From the NCBI RefSeq assembly GCF_002218005.2, contig NZ_AP018678.1, positions 1 to 64,000 on the forward strand: 64,000 bases of DNA, in the 5' to 3' direction. Position 1 is the first letter of the stretch. Every line of letters starts with the position of its first letter. The stretch comes from Vibrio algivorus (GTDB lineage Bacteria > Pseudomonadota > Gammaproteobacteria > Enterobacterales > Vibrionaceae). The notes below the pieces were generated by a model. The model was given only the letters and a program-made list of their open reading frames with translations. It had not been told where the DNA came from and searched no databases. A program made the translations under genes and the position numbers. Shown piece after piece: positions 35,241 through 43,166 of this stretch.

Positions 35241-35573
35241 TTATTCTCTTAATAAAGCAAAATGAAGGAATTTATCACCTTGATAAGTGAGCGTCCCTTT
35301 GTCACCAGGATTTAATGCACTGTAGTAGTGGATACCCACTTTGAATTCTCGCTTAGGGCCAACTGGGAGTTTTTGTACATAAATCCAATGTTCTTGATCT
35401 TCTTGTCCTGGCTGAGCTTCAGGTATGTCGATGGCTTGTTTATCGATGACCACTACTTTGACTTTTTGCTCTGGAGCATCTAGCCCTAAATTGTGCTTTT
35501 TATGGAATTGGCGGTACATCCATGCAGCAAGCCCGATGAGTAAAATAAGGCTAATTAATAAAGTTATTGGCAT
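35241..35573 (-). CDS. yhhM: DUF2500 family protein YhhM
   Basis: 110 aa from the ATG at 35573, which has AGGA upstream; an upstream in-frame ATG (35618) gives an unmatched extension. One N-terminal membrane helix (MPITLLISLILLIGLAAWM) then a soluble OB-like beta domain with VKVVVIDKQAID and GTLTYQGDKFLHF. DUF2500/YhhM in E. coli lies in the rsmD-yhhL-yhhM-yhhN cluster; here the three yhh genes are kept but split up. Role unknown. Confidence 0.8.
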   Translation of the reverse strand: MPITLLISLILLIGLAAWMYRQFHKKHNLGLDAPEQKVKVVVIDKQAIDIPEAQPGQEDQEHWIYVQKLPVGPKREFKVGIHYYSALNPGDKGTLTYQGDKFLHFALLRE

Positions 35574-35750
35574 AGTGATATATCCTAAATAATTAATTTT
35601 ACAGTAGATATTACCCAAGTTACGCTAAAAGTTAACTAACCTAATAGAGTAAATCGTGATCCAGTCTCGCTTTTGTCGAAATATGACTAGTTTTATAGGG
35701 CTGATGTTGGTTTATTCTTATATATGATTTGTGAGTAAGAGGTGTGTAGA

Positions 35751-36125
35751 GTGTCCGATATTGAAAAAGTAGTTTTACATACTCGTCGTTTAGAGGGTTT
35801 ATTGAGAGAGCAGTATCATGCGAAAGGTCAGGGGTTAATTGAGCTGACTGAAAGTTGCGTGACACGCTTACCTCATGATGTTGCTCAAAAAATTCATTTA
35901 ATTGCTCAAAGTCGCCAACAATTATTAGATGATGATGACGTTGAGCCGGAATCAACAGCAGCTTTTATTCAGGCGTGTATTGAGTGTGAAAAGGAATTGA
36001 CACCAAGAAGTGGTCGCTTTATTTGGGGTGTGGCTATTGTATTAATGCTAACAATGACACTCGGTGCAATTTTATTTTACTCGATTCACTGGGATGTGGT
36101 AGCTCATCATTTAAATCTAGAATAA
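35751..36125 (+). CDS. Hypothetical protein with C-terminal membrane anchor
   Basis: 124 aa from GTG 35751, chosen because AAGAGG lies 8 nt upstream; GTG 35742 sits on top of that site. The N-terminal 95 residues are helical and charged (SDIEKVVLHTRRLEGLLREQ), then a membrane helix (FIWGVAIVLMLTMTLGAIL, about 99-117) and a short periplasmic tail. A strong terminator follows. The family is not recognised. Tail-anchored topology suggests a cytosolic helical domain held at the membrane. Confidence 0.72.
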   Translation: MSDIEKVVLHTRRLEGLLREQYHAKGQGLIELTESCVTRLPHDVAQKIHLIAQSRQQLLDDDDVEPESTAAFIQACIECEKELTPRSGRFIWGVAIVLMLTMTLGAILFYSIHWDVVAHHLNLE

Positions 36126-36152
36126 AAGAAATATAATCTATTGAAATAAAAC

Positions 36153-36181
36153 AAAAAAGGACGCTATCAGCGTCCTTTTTT
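36153..36181. terminator. Bidirectional terminator
   Basis: AAAAAAGGACGCT (36153-36165), loop ATC, AGCGTCCTTTTTT (36169-36181). A/T runs on both sides let it serve the GTG-start gene on the plus strand and the 25-aa gene on the minus strand. Confidence 0.92.
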
Positions 36182-36195
36182 GTTTTAGTATTTGA

Positions 36196-36273
36196 TTAAG
36201 AAATCATTGGTAGAGTCATTAAACCAACCATTACTGCAATCAATACCAATCCTTGTCTTTGAGATGTTGTCAT
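36196..36273 (-). CDS. 25-residue hydrophobic small protein
   Basis: A 25-aa product, MTTSQRQGLVLIAVMVGLMT followed by LPMIS: a polar N-terminus and one membrane helix. AAGGAAG lies 8 nt before the ATG, and a strong terminator begins 15 bp past the stop, so a translated short transcript is plausible. In-frame extension upstream to 36402 has no such signals. I do not recognise the family. Short, single-helix proteins of this type often bind larger membrane proteins. Confidence 0.55.
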   Translation of the reverse strand: MTTSQRQGLVLIAVMVGLMTLPMIS

Positions 36274-36938
36274 GTGAAAACTTCCTTCTGGTTGATTAGA
36301 TATGCAGCTAATATAACAAAAAAAATGCAGTTGATCTAGATCTATTTGATATTGGCCTATAAATGTAAGTTTAATGTCAGAAAAATCACTCATAGTGACC
36401 ATTAAATATTTTTATTTTTATTTTTGAAAATCATAATTTCATTTATGGTGTTATTGGTTTTTTGTTAAGTTGTTGATTTTTATTTGTTTACTTTGTTTTT
36501 ATTATTTTTTTATAGTTTTGTTTTTTAAAAGTTATTATTTTGGTTGCTAGAATATCAGACCTTAGGTTTAATCGTTTAACTTGAATAGTGACCGAAAATT
36601 TGGGTTATGTTGAGAGTTATTATCATCTTTAGTTGAATGAATATAAGCTTAGTTGGTAATAGATTACTTTAATTTATGATTTGGATACTTTTGATACTGA
36701 TTTTTGTTGTTTAACTTATTGTTATTTATGTGTTTTGTTTGGTTGCTTGTTTGTTGTTCTGTAAAAACTATCTTTTTATCTGTTAAGGGCGGATTTTAGC
36801 CTCTTATGCTTGTTTTAGTGAGTTAGTTATTTCGGTGGCGATAATCAAGATCACAGCTTGTTTAACCTTGGCCATTTTCGCCTTTACCTTCTGGGAGCCT
36901 CTCTCTACACTAAGTTGATAAATTGAAAGGGGAAACGC
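36274..36938. other. Long AT-rich intergenic region with strong T-over-A bias
   Basis: About 665 bp with no credible gene on either strand. From about 36400 to 36830 the plus strand is T-rich far beyond A, with many TTTG/TTTT tracts. AATCAAGATCACAGCTTG near 36846 contains a CRP-like half site (GATCACA). It lies between the divergent 25-aa gene and yhhN. It could be a promoter/silencer region or contain an unrecognised RNA; I see no clear structure. Confidence 0.5.
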
Positions 36939-37565
36939 ATGTGGTATTGGCTATTGATGGGGTTTTTATTGCTCCCCATGCTTGTGTTTATAAAGCTTGA
37001 GCAGCCTAAGTGGTTGTCTATTTCCAAGTTATTACTCTTTATTGGTTTGATTGGTAGCCTGCTTTCGCAACACGATATGATGCAGTTGTCCTGGTTACTA
37101 TCACTTTTTGCAGTAATCTTTTTTACCTTATGTTATGGGATAGAAGAGTTTGCCCCTAAATACAGAAATCTACAGCTATGTTTTTTTTCCATAGCCTGTC
37201 TTTGTTACAGCTTAGACTTTTGGTTTCAACTTGATGCGTTGAATTGGGCGGTGGCAATTCCTTCTTTTGCACTAGTGGTGGTCGCTTTCTTACTGGTATT
37301 GCCTTTATTGGATAGTTTTGCAATTCAGGCTTCTATGGTGGCTTTGATTTTATGGCAGATGTTATGGGCTGCTGGCGAGCTTTGGCATACCAACCGAACC
37401 CTGTTGGATATGAGCAGTTTGTTAGGAGTCTTATTGCTTGCTATCACGGTATTGATTTGGGCCCTTCATTATTTTAGAAAGCCCTTTAAACATTCTTATG
37501 CTTGGATCATGTGCTGTTATTTTAGTGCGCATATTTTGATTATCGCTCCAATCGTATTGAAGTAA
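36939..37565 (+). CDS. yhhN: YhhN family membrane protein
   Basis: 208 aa, exactly the length of E. coli YhhN, with eight hydrophobic segments. Conserved family features are QMLWAAGELWHTNRTLLDM (about 141-159) and the C-terminal CCYFSAHILIIAPIVL. The family (TMEM86) includes animal lysoplasmalogenases; the bacterial substrate is unknown. GAAAGGGGAAACGC provides the ribosome binding site. Confidence 0.82.
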   Translation: MWYWLLMGFLLLPMLVFIKLEQPKWLSISKLLLFIGLIGSLLSQHDMMQLSWLLSLFAVIFFTLCYGIEEFAPKYRNLQLCFFSIACLCYSLDFWFQLDALNWAVAIPSFALVVVAFLLVLPLLDSFAIQASMVALILWQMLWAAGELWHTNRTLLDMSSLLGVLLLAITVLIWALHYFRKPFKHSYAWIMCCYFSAHILIIAPIVLK

Positions 37566-37654
37566 TGTTCGTTAATCTGAACGAATAGTTGGTAAATTCA
37601 ATAAAAAAACATCATCGATTAAGATCACACCTCATTATTTAAACTGGATTTTTT

Positions 37655-38239
37655 ATGGAAATTTTATCAGCAGCAGTAATGCTGTTTCTGATTATGGACC
37701 CGCTTGGTAATCTACCGGTCGTTCTTTCTATCTTGAAGCATTTAGAGCCAAAACGTCGCCGGATTGTGTTGGTGCGTGAGTTGTTATTTGCTCTAGTGAT
37801 CTTGTTGTTATTTTTATATGCAGGTAAATCCATCCTAGGTTTTTTACATGTAAAAGCAGAAACCTTGAGTATTTCAGGTGGTTTGATCTTATTTATTATC
37901 GCGATTCGAATGATCTTCCCACAACCTGGCGGTGTGGTTGGATTGGCGGCCGGTGAAGAACCATTTTTTGTGCCGATGGCGATTCCGATGATTGCTGGGC
38001 CATCAGTGATTGCATCTTTACTATTATTATCCACTCAATCACCGGATCGTATGTTGGATTGGTCGATTGCGGTATTTCTCGCTTGGAGTGGAACCTTTTT
38101 GATCTTGATGTTTTATAACTTCTTCCATCGGATCTTGGGCGAAAAGGGGTTAAAAGCAATTGAACGCTTGATGGGGTTGTTATTAGTGATGATGTCGACG
38201 CAAATGTTCTTAGATGGGCTAAAACAGTATTTAGGTTAA
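37655..38239 (+). CDS. yhgN: MarC-family membrane protein YhgN
   Basis: 194 aa with six membrane helices. FLIMDPLGNLPVVLSILKHL (about 11-30), the LFIIAIRMIFPQPGG turn and AIPMIAGPSVIASLLLLS are MarC/YhgN signatures, and the sequence follows E. coli YhgN closely to MSTQMFLDGLKQYL. Transport substrate unknown. It lies 90 bp after yhhN. A MITE-like element and a terminator follow it. Confidence 0.9.
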   Translation: MEILSAAVMLFLIMDPLGNLPVVLSILKHLEPKRRRIVLVRELLFALVILLLFLYAGKSILGFLHVKAETLSISGGLILFIIAIRMIFPQPGGVVGLAAGEEPFFVPMAIPMIAGPSVIASLLLLSTQSPDRMLDWSIAVFLAWSGTFLILMFYNFFHRILGEKGLKAIERLMGLLLVMMSTQMFLDGLKQYLG

Positions 38240-38251
38240 ATAATTTACTTT

Positions 38252-38535
38252 TATACCCAAGTAACTTCAAAATGCGAGTTTCAGCAAGATTAAAACAAGT
38301 TTTAAGCAAGGCAAATTGAATATGATCATAGTTATTCTATCTCTATTTAATTTAACGCCGCATAAAGCTTGTTTTAACTTGCCCTTCGGGAGCTTCATCC
38401 AAGCCTCTTCTTTTTTATAATAGAAAGGCTGCGTCAGATTCATTTAAAAGGTGATTACATTCCTGTACGAATCTTTCTTGTTTAAAGACTTGGATGATAG
38501 CTCTGAATTCTGCATCTTGAAGTCACTTGGGTATA
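38252..38535 (+). repeat. MITE-like element, copy A (284 bp)
   Basis: Terminal inverted repeats TATACCCAAGTAACTTCAA (38252) and TTGAAGTCACTTGGGTATA (ending 38535). Interior shared with copies B, C and E: TAAAACAAGTTTTA...TAAAGCTTGTTTTA hairpin, GCCCTTCGGGAGCTTCATCC, and GGATGATAGCTCTGAATTC. Inserted 12 bp past the yhgN stop. No open reading frame for a transposase. Confidence 0.85.
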
Positions 38536-38542
38536 TACAAAT

Positions 38543-38578
38543 AACAAAGCCGCAGTTGACGTTAACTGCGGCTTTGTT
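38543..38578. terminator. Bidirectional terminator between yhgN and yhhL
   Basis: Perfect 15-bp arms AACAAAGCCGCAGTT (38543-38557) and AACTGCGGCTTTGTT (38564-38578), loop GACGTT. It lies right after MITE copy A and serves convergent genes. Confidence 0.88.
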
Positions 38579-38603
38579 GTCTCTAATAGATCGAATAATG
38601 AAG

Positions 38604-38873
38604 TTATTTTAAATATTTATTTTTTAGATCGAGCAATGCAAAGGTACCAAACAAAACAATCGAAGTTTTTTCCCAGCGTGTTAGTGCGACGCCTTCGCCG
38701 AGTGCGCTGGAAAAAAGCAGACTTTGCAATCCATGCATAATCAAGGTGAAAATTGCCATCACATTCAATGCAATATGTGCCATACCCGGGAATGGCTGAA
38801 CTAGGTTAGTAATAAATACCGCCCACACCAACAACATAAAGGCTTTTGCTAATAGATTTAATGTTTTTTTCAT
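38604..38873 (-). CDS. yhhL: DUF1145 family membrane protein YhhL
   Basis: 89 aa from the ATG at 38873, which has GGAG 6 nt upstream. Three hydrophobic segments (MKKTLNLLAKAFMLLVWAVF, IALNVMAIFTLIMHGLQSLL and a C-terminal one). DUF1145/YhhL follows rsmD in E. coli; here it also follows rsmD by 41 bp on the same strand. Role unknown. Confidence 0.85.
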   Translation of the reverse strand: MKKTLNLLAKAFMLLVWAVFITNLVQPFPGMAHIALNVMAIFTLIMHGLQSLLFSSALGEGVALTRWEKTSIVLFGTFALLDLKNKYLK

Positions 38874-38914
38874 CTGTTGCTCCGTATTGTGTCGGGACGT
38901 GCTTATTCGTTGCT

Positions 38915-39514
38915 TTAATTCGTGGCTAGTTGATATAGGCGGTAGCAAACTTGTCCGGCTGTTTTTTCACGATGTAATTGCCAATGCTCAGGAATTTCAG
39001 GTAATTGAAGCTCTTTTTCAGTTTCGATATAGACTAAGCTATTTTCTGTTAACCAACCATTTTGTTGTAATAAGTTGAGAGTTTGCTCAAGTAAGCCTTG
39101 GCGAAAAGGTGGGTCGATAAAGACTACATCATAGGCTTGACCTGGTTGCTGTAAAAATAGCAAGGCATCTTGTTGATGAATCTCAATATTGTTGGCTTTG
39201 AGTTGGTTACTATTCGTGACTAATTGTTGGTACGCTTGTTTATTGAGCTCTACCATAGTCACCAGTTCTGCTTGGCGTGAAGCCGATTCAAAACCTAATC
39301 CACCGGAACCGGCAAATAAATCAAGACAGCGAGCATGGGGAATATCAGCCGCTAACCAATTAAATAATGTTTCTTTGACGCGGTCCGTAGTTGGTCGTAA
39401 ACCTTGAGCATCATGGACCGGTAACTTGCGGCCTCTCCATAAGCCACTGATGATGCGAACAAAACCAACATTGCCTTTGGCTGATTGAGAAGATGAAGCT
39501 TTACGTCTTTGCAT
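38915..39514 (-). CDS. rsmD: 16S rRNA (guanine966-N2)-methyltransferase RsmD
   Basis: 199 aa, matching E. coli (198). The SAM-binding motif CLDLFAGSGGLGFESASR (about 63-80) and the catalytic VVFIDPPFRQG (about 130-140) are intact, and RIISGLWRGRKLPVHDAQGLRPT is the family N-terminus. Divergent from ftsY, the standard arrangement; yhhL follows. Confidence 0.96.
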   Translation of the reverse strand: MQRRKASSSQSAKGNVGFVRIISGLWRGRKLPVHDAQGLRPTTDRVKETLFNWLAADIPHARCLDLFAGSGGLGFESASRQAELVTMVELNKQAYQQLVTNSNQLKANNIEIHQQDALLFLQQPGQAYDVVFIDPPFRQGLLEQTLNLLQQNGWLTENSLVYIETEKELQLPEIPEHWQLHREKTAGQVCYRLYQLATN

Positions 39515-39562
39515 AGAATAAACCGCAGATAGATTTTTGAGTGCTCGAATAAAGTGATATTA

Positions 39563-39590
39563 TATACAGAAGTAACTTCAAGGTGCAGAA
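39563..39590. repeat. Degenerate MITE end between rsmD and ftsY
   Basis: TATACAGAAGTAACTTCAAG resembles the terminal repeat of the MITE-like family with two changes (CAG for CCC), followed by GTGCAGAA. The rest of the element is missing. Confidence 0.5.
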
Positions 39591-39707
39591 CTTTGCCGTT
39601 TTCTCATTGCGGATGTTTGGCTATTATTGCTGGTCAATGCGTTAGTTACCCATTCAAACTTAAATAAATTTGCCACTTTATATCAAAGTGCATGCTAGGA
39701 CTTGTTC

Positions 39708-40970
39708 ATGACAGCTAAAAAGAAACGCGGTTTACTCTCTTGGCTCGGTTTTGCTGAAGAAGAGAATAAAGCCTCATCCGACCAAAATATTGAATCACAG
39801 CAAGATGAAACGCTTAAGCAAACGGATGAACAAGCTGATGAGCAATCTGTGTTTGAGCAGTCCGTCGTAGACCAAACATCAGAACAAGATGAAGATATGG
39901 TCGAGCAAGGCCTACAAGCGCTTCAATCAGACACTGAAACTGAAGCAGAAACGACTCAACAATCTGATGAAGCGCAAGATGAGAGTCTAGCAGTTCAACA
40001 AGCTGAAGTTTTAGAAAGTGATCGTATCCAAGAGCAAGTAAAACCAACCGAAAGCTTTTTTGCTCGTTTAAAGCGTAGTTTACAACGCACCAAACAAAAT
40101 ATTGGCGCAGGATTTTTTGGTCTATTTAAAGGCAAGAAAATCGATGATGAGTTATTTGAAGAATTAGAAGAGCAGTTATTGATTGCTGACGTGGGCATGA
40201 ACACCACAGTGAAAATTATTGATAACCTGACAGAAAAAGCATCACGCCAAGATCTAAAAGATGGTGAAGCATTATATGGTCTGTTAAAACAAGAGATGGC
40301 CGATATCTTAGCCGATGTTGAACAACCTTTAGAGATTGATACTAGCAAAAAGCCTTATGTGATCTTAATGGTCGGGGTGAATGGTGTCGGTAAAACTACC
40401 ACTATTGGTAAACTGGCGAAACAATTCCAATCCCAAGGTAAGTCGGTGATTTTAGCCGCCGGTGATACTTTCCGTGCAGCCGCAGTTGAGCAACTGCAAG
40501 TCTGGGGTCAACGTAATGATGTTCCTGTTATTGCTCAACATACAGGCGCAGATAGTGCTTCAGTAATTTATGATGCCATTGAAGCGGCAAAAGCGCGTGG
40601 TGTTGATGTCGTGATTGCCGATACTGCCGGCCGCTTACAGAATAAGAGCAACTTGATGGAAGAGTTGCGTAAAATCGTTCGTGTGATGAAGAAAATTGAT
40701 GATTCTGCACCGCATGAAATTATGCTGACACTTGATGCTGCAACTGGTCAAAATGCGATTAGCCAAGCGAAGCTATTTAGTGATGTAGCTCCGGTGACCG
40801 GTATCAACCTAACTAAATTAGATGGAACGGCTAAAGGTGGGGTTATCTTTGCGCTGGCCGACCAATTCAAAATCCCTATTCGTTATATTGGTGTAGGCGA
40901 AGGTATTGATGATTTACGTCCATTCCAAGCTCAAGACTTTATTGAAGCGTTATTTAGCCGAGAAGAATAA
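39708..40970 (+). CDS. ftsY: Signal recognition particle receptor FtsY
   Basis: The SRP receptor GTPase that docks ribosome-SRP complexes at the membrane. 420 aa from ATG 39708 (AGGA 8 nt upstream; a TTG two codons earlier is less likely). A long acidic, Gln/Glu-rich A domain (about 15-110) precedes the NG domain: G1 GVNGVGKTTTIGKLA (about 224-238), AGDTFRAAAVEQL, DTAGR and TKLDGTAKGG. It heads ftsYEX with a 39-bp gap to ftsE. Confidence 0.96.
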   Translation: MTAKKKRGLLSWLGFAEEENKASSDQNIESQQDETLKQTDEQADEQSVFEQSVVDQTSEQDEDMVEQGLQALQSDTETEAETTQQSDEAQDESLAVQQAEVLESDRIQEQVKPTESFFARLKRSLQRTKQNIGAGFFGLFKGKKIDDELFEELEEQLLIADVGMNTTVKIIDNLTEKASRQDLKDGEALYGLLKQEMADILADVEQPLEIDTSKKPYVILMVGVNGVGKTTTIGKLAKQFQSQGKSVILAAGDTFRAAAVEQLQVWGQRNDVPVIAQHTGADSASVIYDAIEAAKARGVDVVIADTAGRLQNKSNLMEELRKIVRVMKKIDDSAPHEIMLTLDAATGQNAISQAKLFSDVAPVTGINLTKLDGTAKGGVIFALADQFKIPIRYIGVGEGIDDLRPFQAQDFIEALFSREE

Positions 40971-41009
40971 TTTTTATCCATGTTACTGGGTGAGTTTTAA
41001 GGGAAAGAA

Positions 41010-41684
41010 ATGATTAAATTTCAACAAGTCAGCAAGGTATATCGTGGTGGTCACCAAGCGCTGCAAAAAGTCGACTTTCATATACGTCGCGGCGAGATGG
41101 CCTTTCTCGGAGGGCATTCCGGTGCAGGTAAAAGTACTCTGCTGAAGTTGATTTGTGCGATCGAGCGTCCTAGTGATGGTAAGATCCATTTTAATGATCA
41201 TGATATTACGCGTATTGCCAGTAAAGATATTCCATTTTTACGTCGTAATATAGGCATTATTTTTCAAGATCATAAGCTCCTGATGGATCGTACCGTTTTT
41301 GATAATGTTGCGTTGCCAATGCGTATTGAAGGCGCTTCTGAAAATGAGATCAAACGTCGTGTTTCAGCGGCTTTAGATAAAATTGGTATGTTGGATAAAG
41401 CACCTTGTTTGCCACGTCAATTATCAGGTGGTGAACAACAACGTGTCGGAATTGCCCGTGCGGTAGTGAATCGCCCTCGTTTGTTGTTAGCGGATGAACC
41501 GACCGGTAATTTAGATCATGATTTATCTCACCAAGTGCTGAATCTATTAGAAGAATTTAATCGTGCTGGAGTGTCGATTATTTTTGCTACCCACGATTTA
41601 GAGTTGGTTAATAGTCGCCCACAATATCGTCGTTTTGAATTAAACCAAGGTTTTTTAAGTGAGGTAGAACGTTATGGCCAATAA
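41010..41684 (+). CDS. ftsE: Cell division ABC ATPase FtsE
   Basis: 224 aa. With FtsX controls peptidoglycan hydrolases at the septum. Walker A GHSGAGKST (about 36-44), signature LSGGEQQRVGIARA (about 138-151), Walker B LLLADEPTGNLD (about 158-169) and the His switch ATHDLELV. It overlaps ftsX by 11 bp. Confidence 0.96.
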   Translation: MIKFQQVSKVYRGGHQALQKVDFHIRRGEMAFLGGHSGAGKSTLLKLICAIERPSDGKIHFNDHDITRIASKDIPFLRRNIGIIFQDHKLLMDRTVFDNVALPMRIEGASENEIKRRVSAALDKIGMLDKAPCLPRQLSGGEQQRVGIARAVVNRPRLLLADEPTGNLDHDLSHQVLNLLEEFNRAGVSIIFATHDLELVNSRPQYRRFELNQGFLSEVERYGQ

Positions 41685-42645
41685 GAAGCTTAAAGCGGCC
41701 AAATCGTCTAAATCGAATGCGCGCCCACAATCTGCAGGCTTTTTTCAAACTCATATCAAACAAGCTAGAGATTCTTTTCGTAGTTTAATGGCTCGCCCTC
41801 TCGGCACTATTTTGACGTTAGCTGTAGTATCAATGTCTTTAACACTACCTGCGACCTTTTATACCGCGGGCAAAAACATTGCGACAGTAGCTGAAGATAT
41901 GAATACCGCTTCACAAGTGAGTGTGTATTTAAAAGAAGGCACGCCAGAAGCGCGCTTGATGGTATTAAAAGACCAAGTTGAAACTTGGCCTGAGGTTGAG
42001 TCAGTACAGTATATTTCATCGCAACAAGGCCTAGAAGACTTAAGCCAGTTTGCCGGCTTAGAACAAGCCATGTCACTATTAAATGATACTGCTTTGCCAC
42101 CTGTACTTGTAGTGATGCCAGATGCTGAGCACCAACAAACCGATTACATCAAAACATTGGCGAAAAAATTGCAAGCAGAAAGCGATGTGACTGATGTCCG
42201 TTTGGATGAAGATTGGTTTGCTCGTCTTGATGCGATTAAACATTTAGCTTATATCGTCGCTTACTCGTTTGCTTTGTTGATGCTAGTTTCAGTGTTTTTA
42301 ATTGTCGGCAATACTTTACGATTCAATATTCTGGCACATAAAGAAGAAATCCAAGTTATGAAGCTGATTGGCGCGACCGATCGCTTTATTTTGCGACCTT
42401 ATTTGTATACCGGATTATGGCTTGGCCTACTCGGTTCTTTAATTGCTTGGTTCTTAACCTTAATTATCACCTTGTTGGTAAGTGGAGCAGTCGATACATT
42501 AGCAGGATTATATGACAGCCACTTTAGCTTGCTCGGTTTGGGCTGGGATGAAAGTATTTTACTATTGATGTTAGGTTCTACCTTAGGTTGGATAGCAGCG
42601 AATTTATCTGCCAGAAAGCATTTAAAAGAAATTGAACCGGTTTAA
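41674..42645 (+). CDS. ftsX: Cell division protein FtsX
   Basis: 323 aa with a cytosolic N-terminus, one membrane helix (about 41-63), a periplasmic domain that contacts EnvC (about 65-190), and three C-terminal helices. AYSFALLMLVSVFLIVGNTLRFNI and HKEEIQVMKLIGATDRFILRPYLYTG are family motifs. Followed by MITE copy B and then rpoH. Confidence 0.95.
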   Translation: MANKKLKAAKSSKSNARPQSAGFFQTHIKQARDSFRSLMARPLGTILTLAVVSMSLTLPATFYTAGKNIATVAEDMNTASQVSVYLKEGTPEARLMVLKDQVETWPEVESVQYISSQQGLEDLSQFAGLEQAMSLLNDTALPPVLVVMPDAEHQQTDYIKTLAKKLQAESDVTDVRLDEDWFARLDAIKHLAYIVAYSFALLMLVSVFLIVGNTLRFNILAHKEEIQVMKLIGATDRFILRPYLYTGLWLGLLGSLIAWFLTLIITLLVSGAVDTLAGLYDSHFSLLGLGWDESILLLMLGSTLGWIAANLSARKHLKEIEPV

Positions 42646-42683
42646 TGAAAATTTGAACTAATTAAATGATAAGACCTCTAATT

Positions 42684-42950
42684 TATACCCAAGTAACTTC
42701 AAGATGCGAGTTTCAGCAAGAATAAAACAAGCTTTAGGTAAGGCAAATTGAACATGATCATAGTTATTCTATCTCTGTTCAATTTAACGCAGCATAAAGC
42801 TTGTTTTAACTTGCCCTTCGGGAGCTTCATCCAAACCTTTATGCAGCGTCAGATTGGTTTGAAAGGTGCCTACATTCCTTCGCCAACCTTCCTTGCCTAA
42901 AGGTCTGGATGATAGCTCTGAATTCTGCATCTTGAAGTCACTTGGGTATA
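42684..42950 (+). repeat. MITE-like element, copy B (267 bp, best-formed copy)
   Basis: 24-bp terminal inverted repeats at 42684-42707 and 42927-42950 with one mismatch. Inside, TAAAACAAGCTTTA (42723-42736) pairs with TAAAGCTTGTTTTA (42795-42808), enclosing AAATTGAACA (42745-42754) and TGTTCAATTT (42776-42785). A second arm pairs 42822-42840 (GAGCTTCATCC...) with 42899-42918 (...GGATGATAGCTC). The whole can fold as a three-way junction. It lies between ftsX and rpoH. Confidence 0.88.
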
Positions 42951-43024
42951 GAGGTCTTCTTTTATGTGGAAATGAATCGAATGTGAGTTTAGTAGGCTTT
43001 ATTCTATTCAATTTATATTCACTC

Positions 43025-43053
43025 TTGCATTCTAGAGATTTGCTATGAATAAT
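43025..43053 (+). promoter_or_regulatory. Possible sigma70-type promoter of rpoH
   Basis: TTGCAT (43025-43030), 17-bp spacer, AATAAT (43048-43053), about 115 bp before the rpoH start. Only a moderate match; other promoters in this region are likely. Confidence 0.35.
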
Positions 43054-43166
43054 AGTTACCCCCTTGAAGATCTCTATCATAAGGTCCAGAATAGGTGGGT
43101 TGAAATTAAGCAAACTGTCTTTTTTAAAGTGTGTTATTAATTTTTTAAAGACAAAAGAGGAATTGA

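Noticed and set aside
35641..35955. Minus-strand open frame overlapping the tail-anchored hypothetical
   Set aside because: Overlaps antisense a gene that has a good ribosome binding site and terminator; no recognisable protein features.
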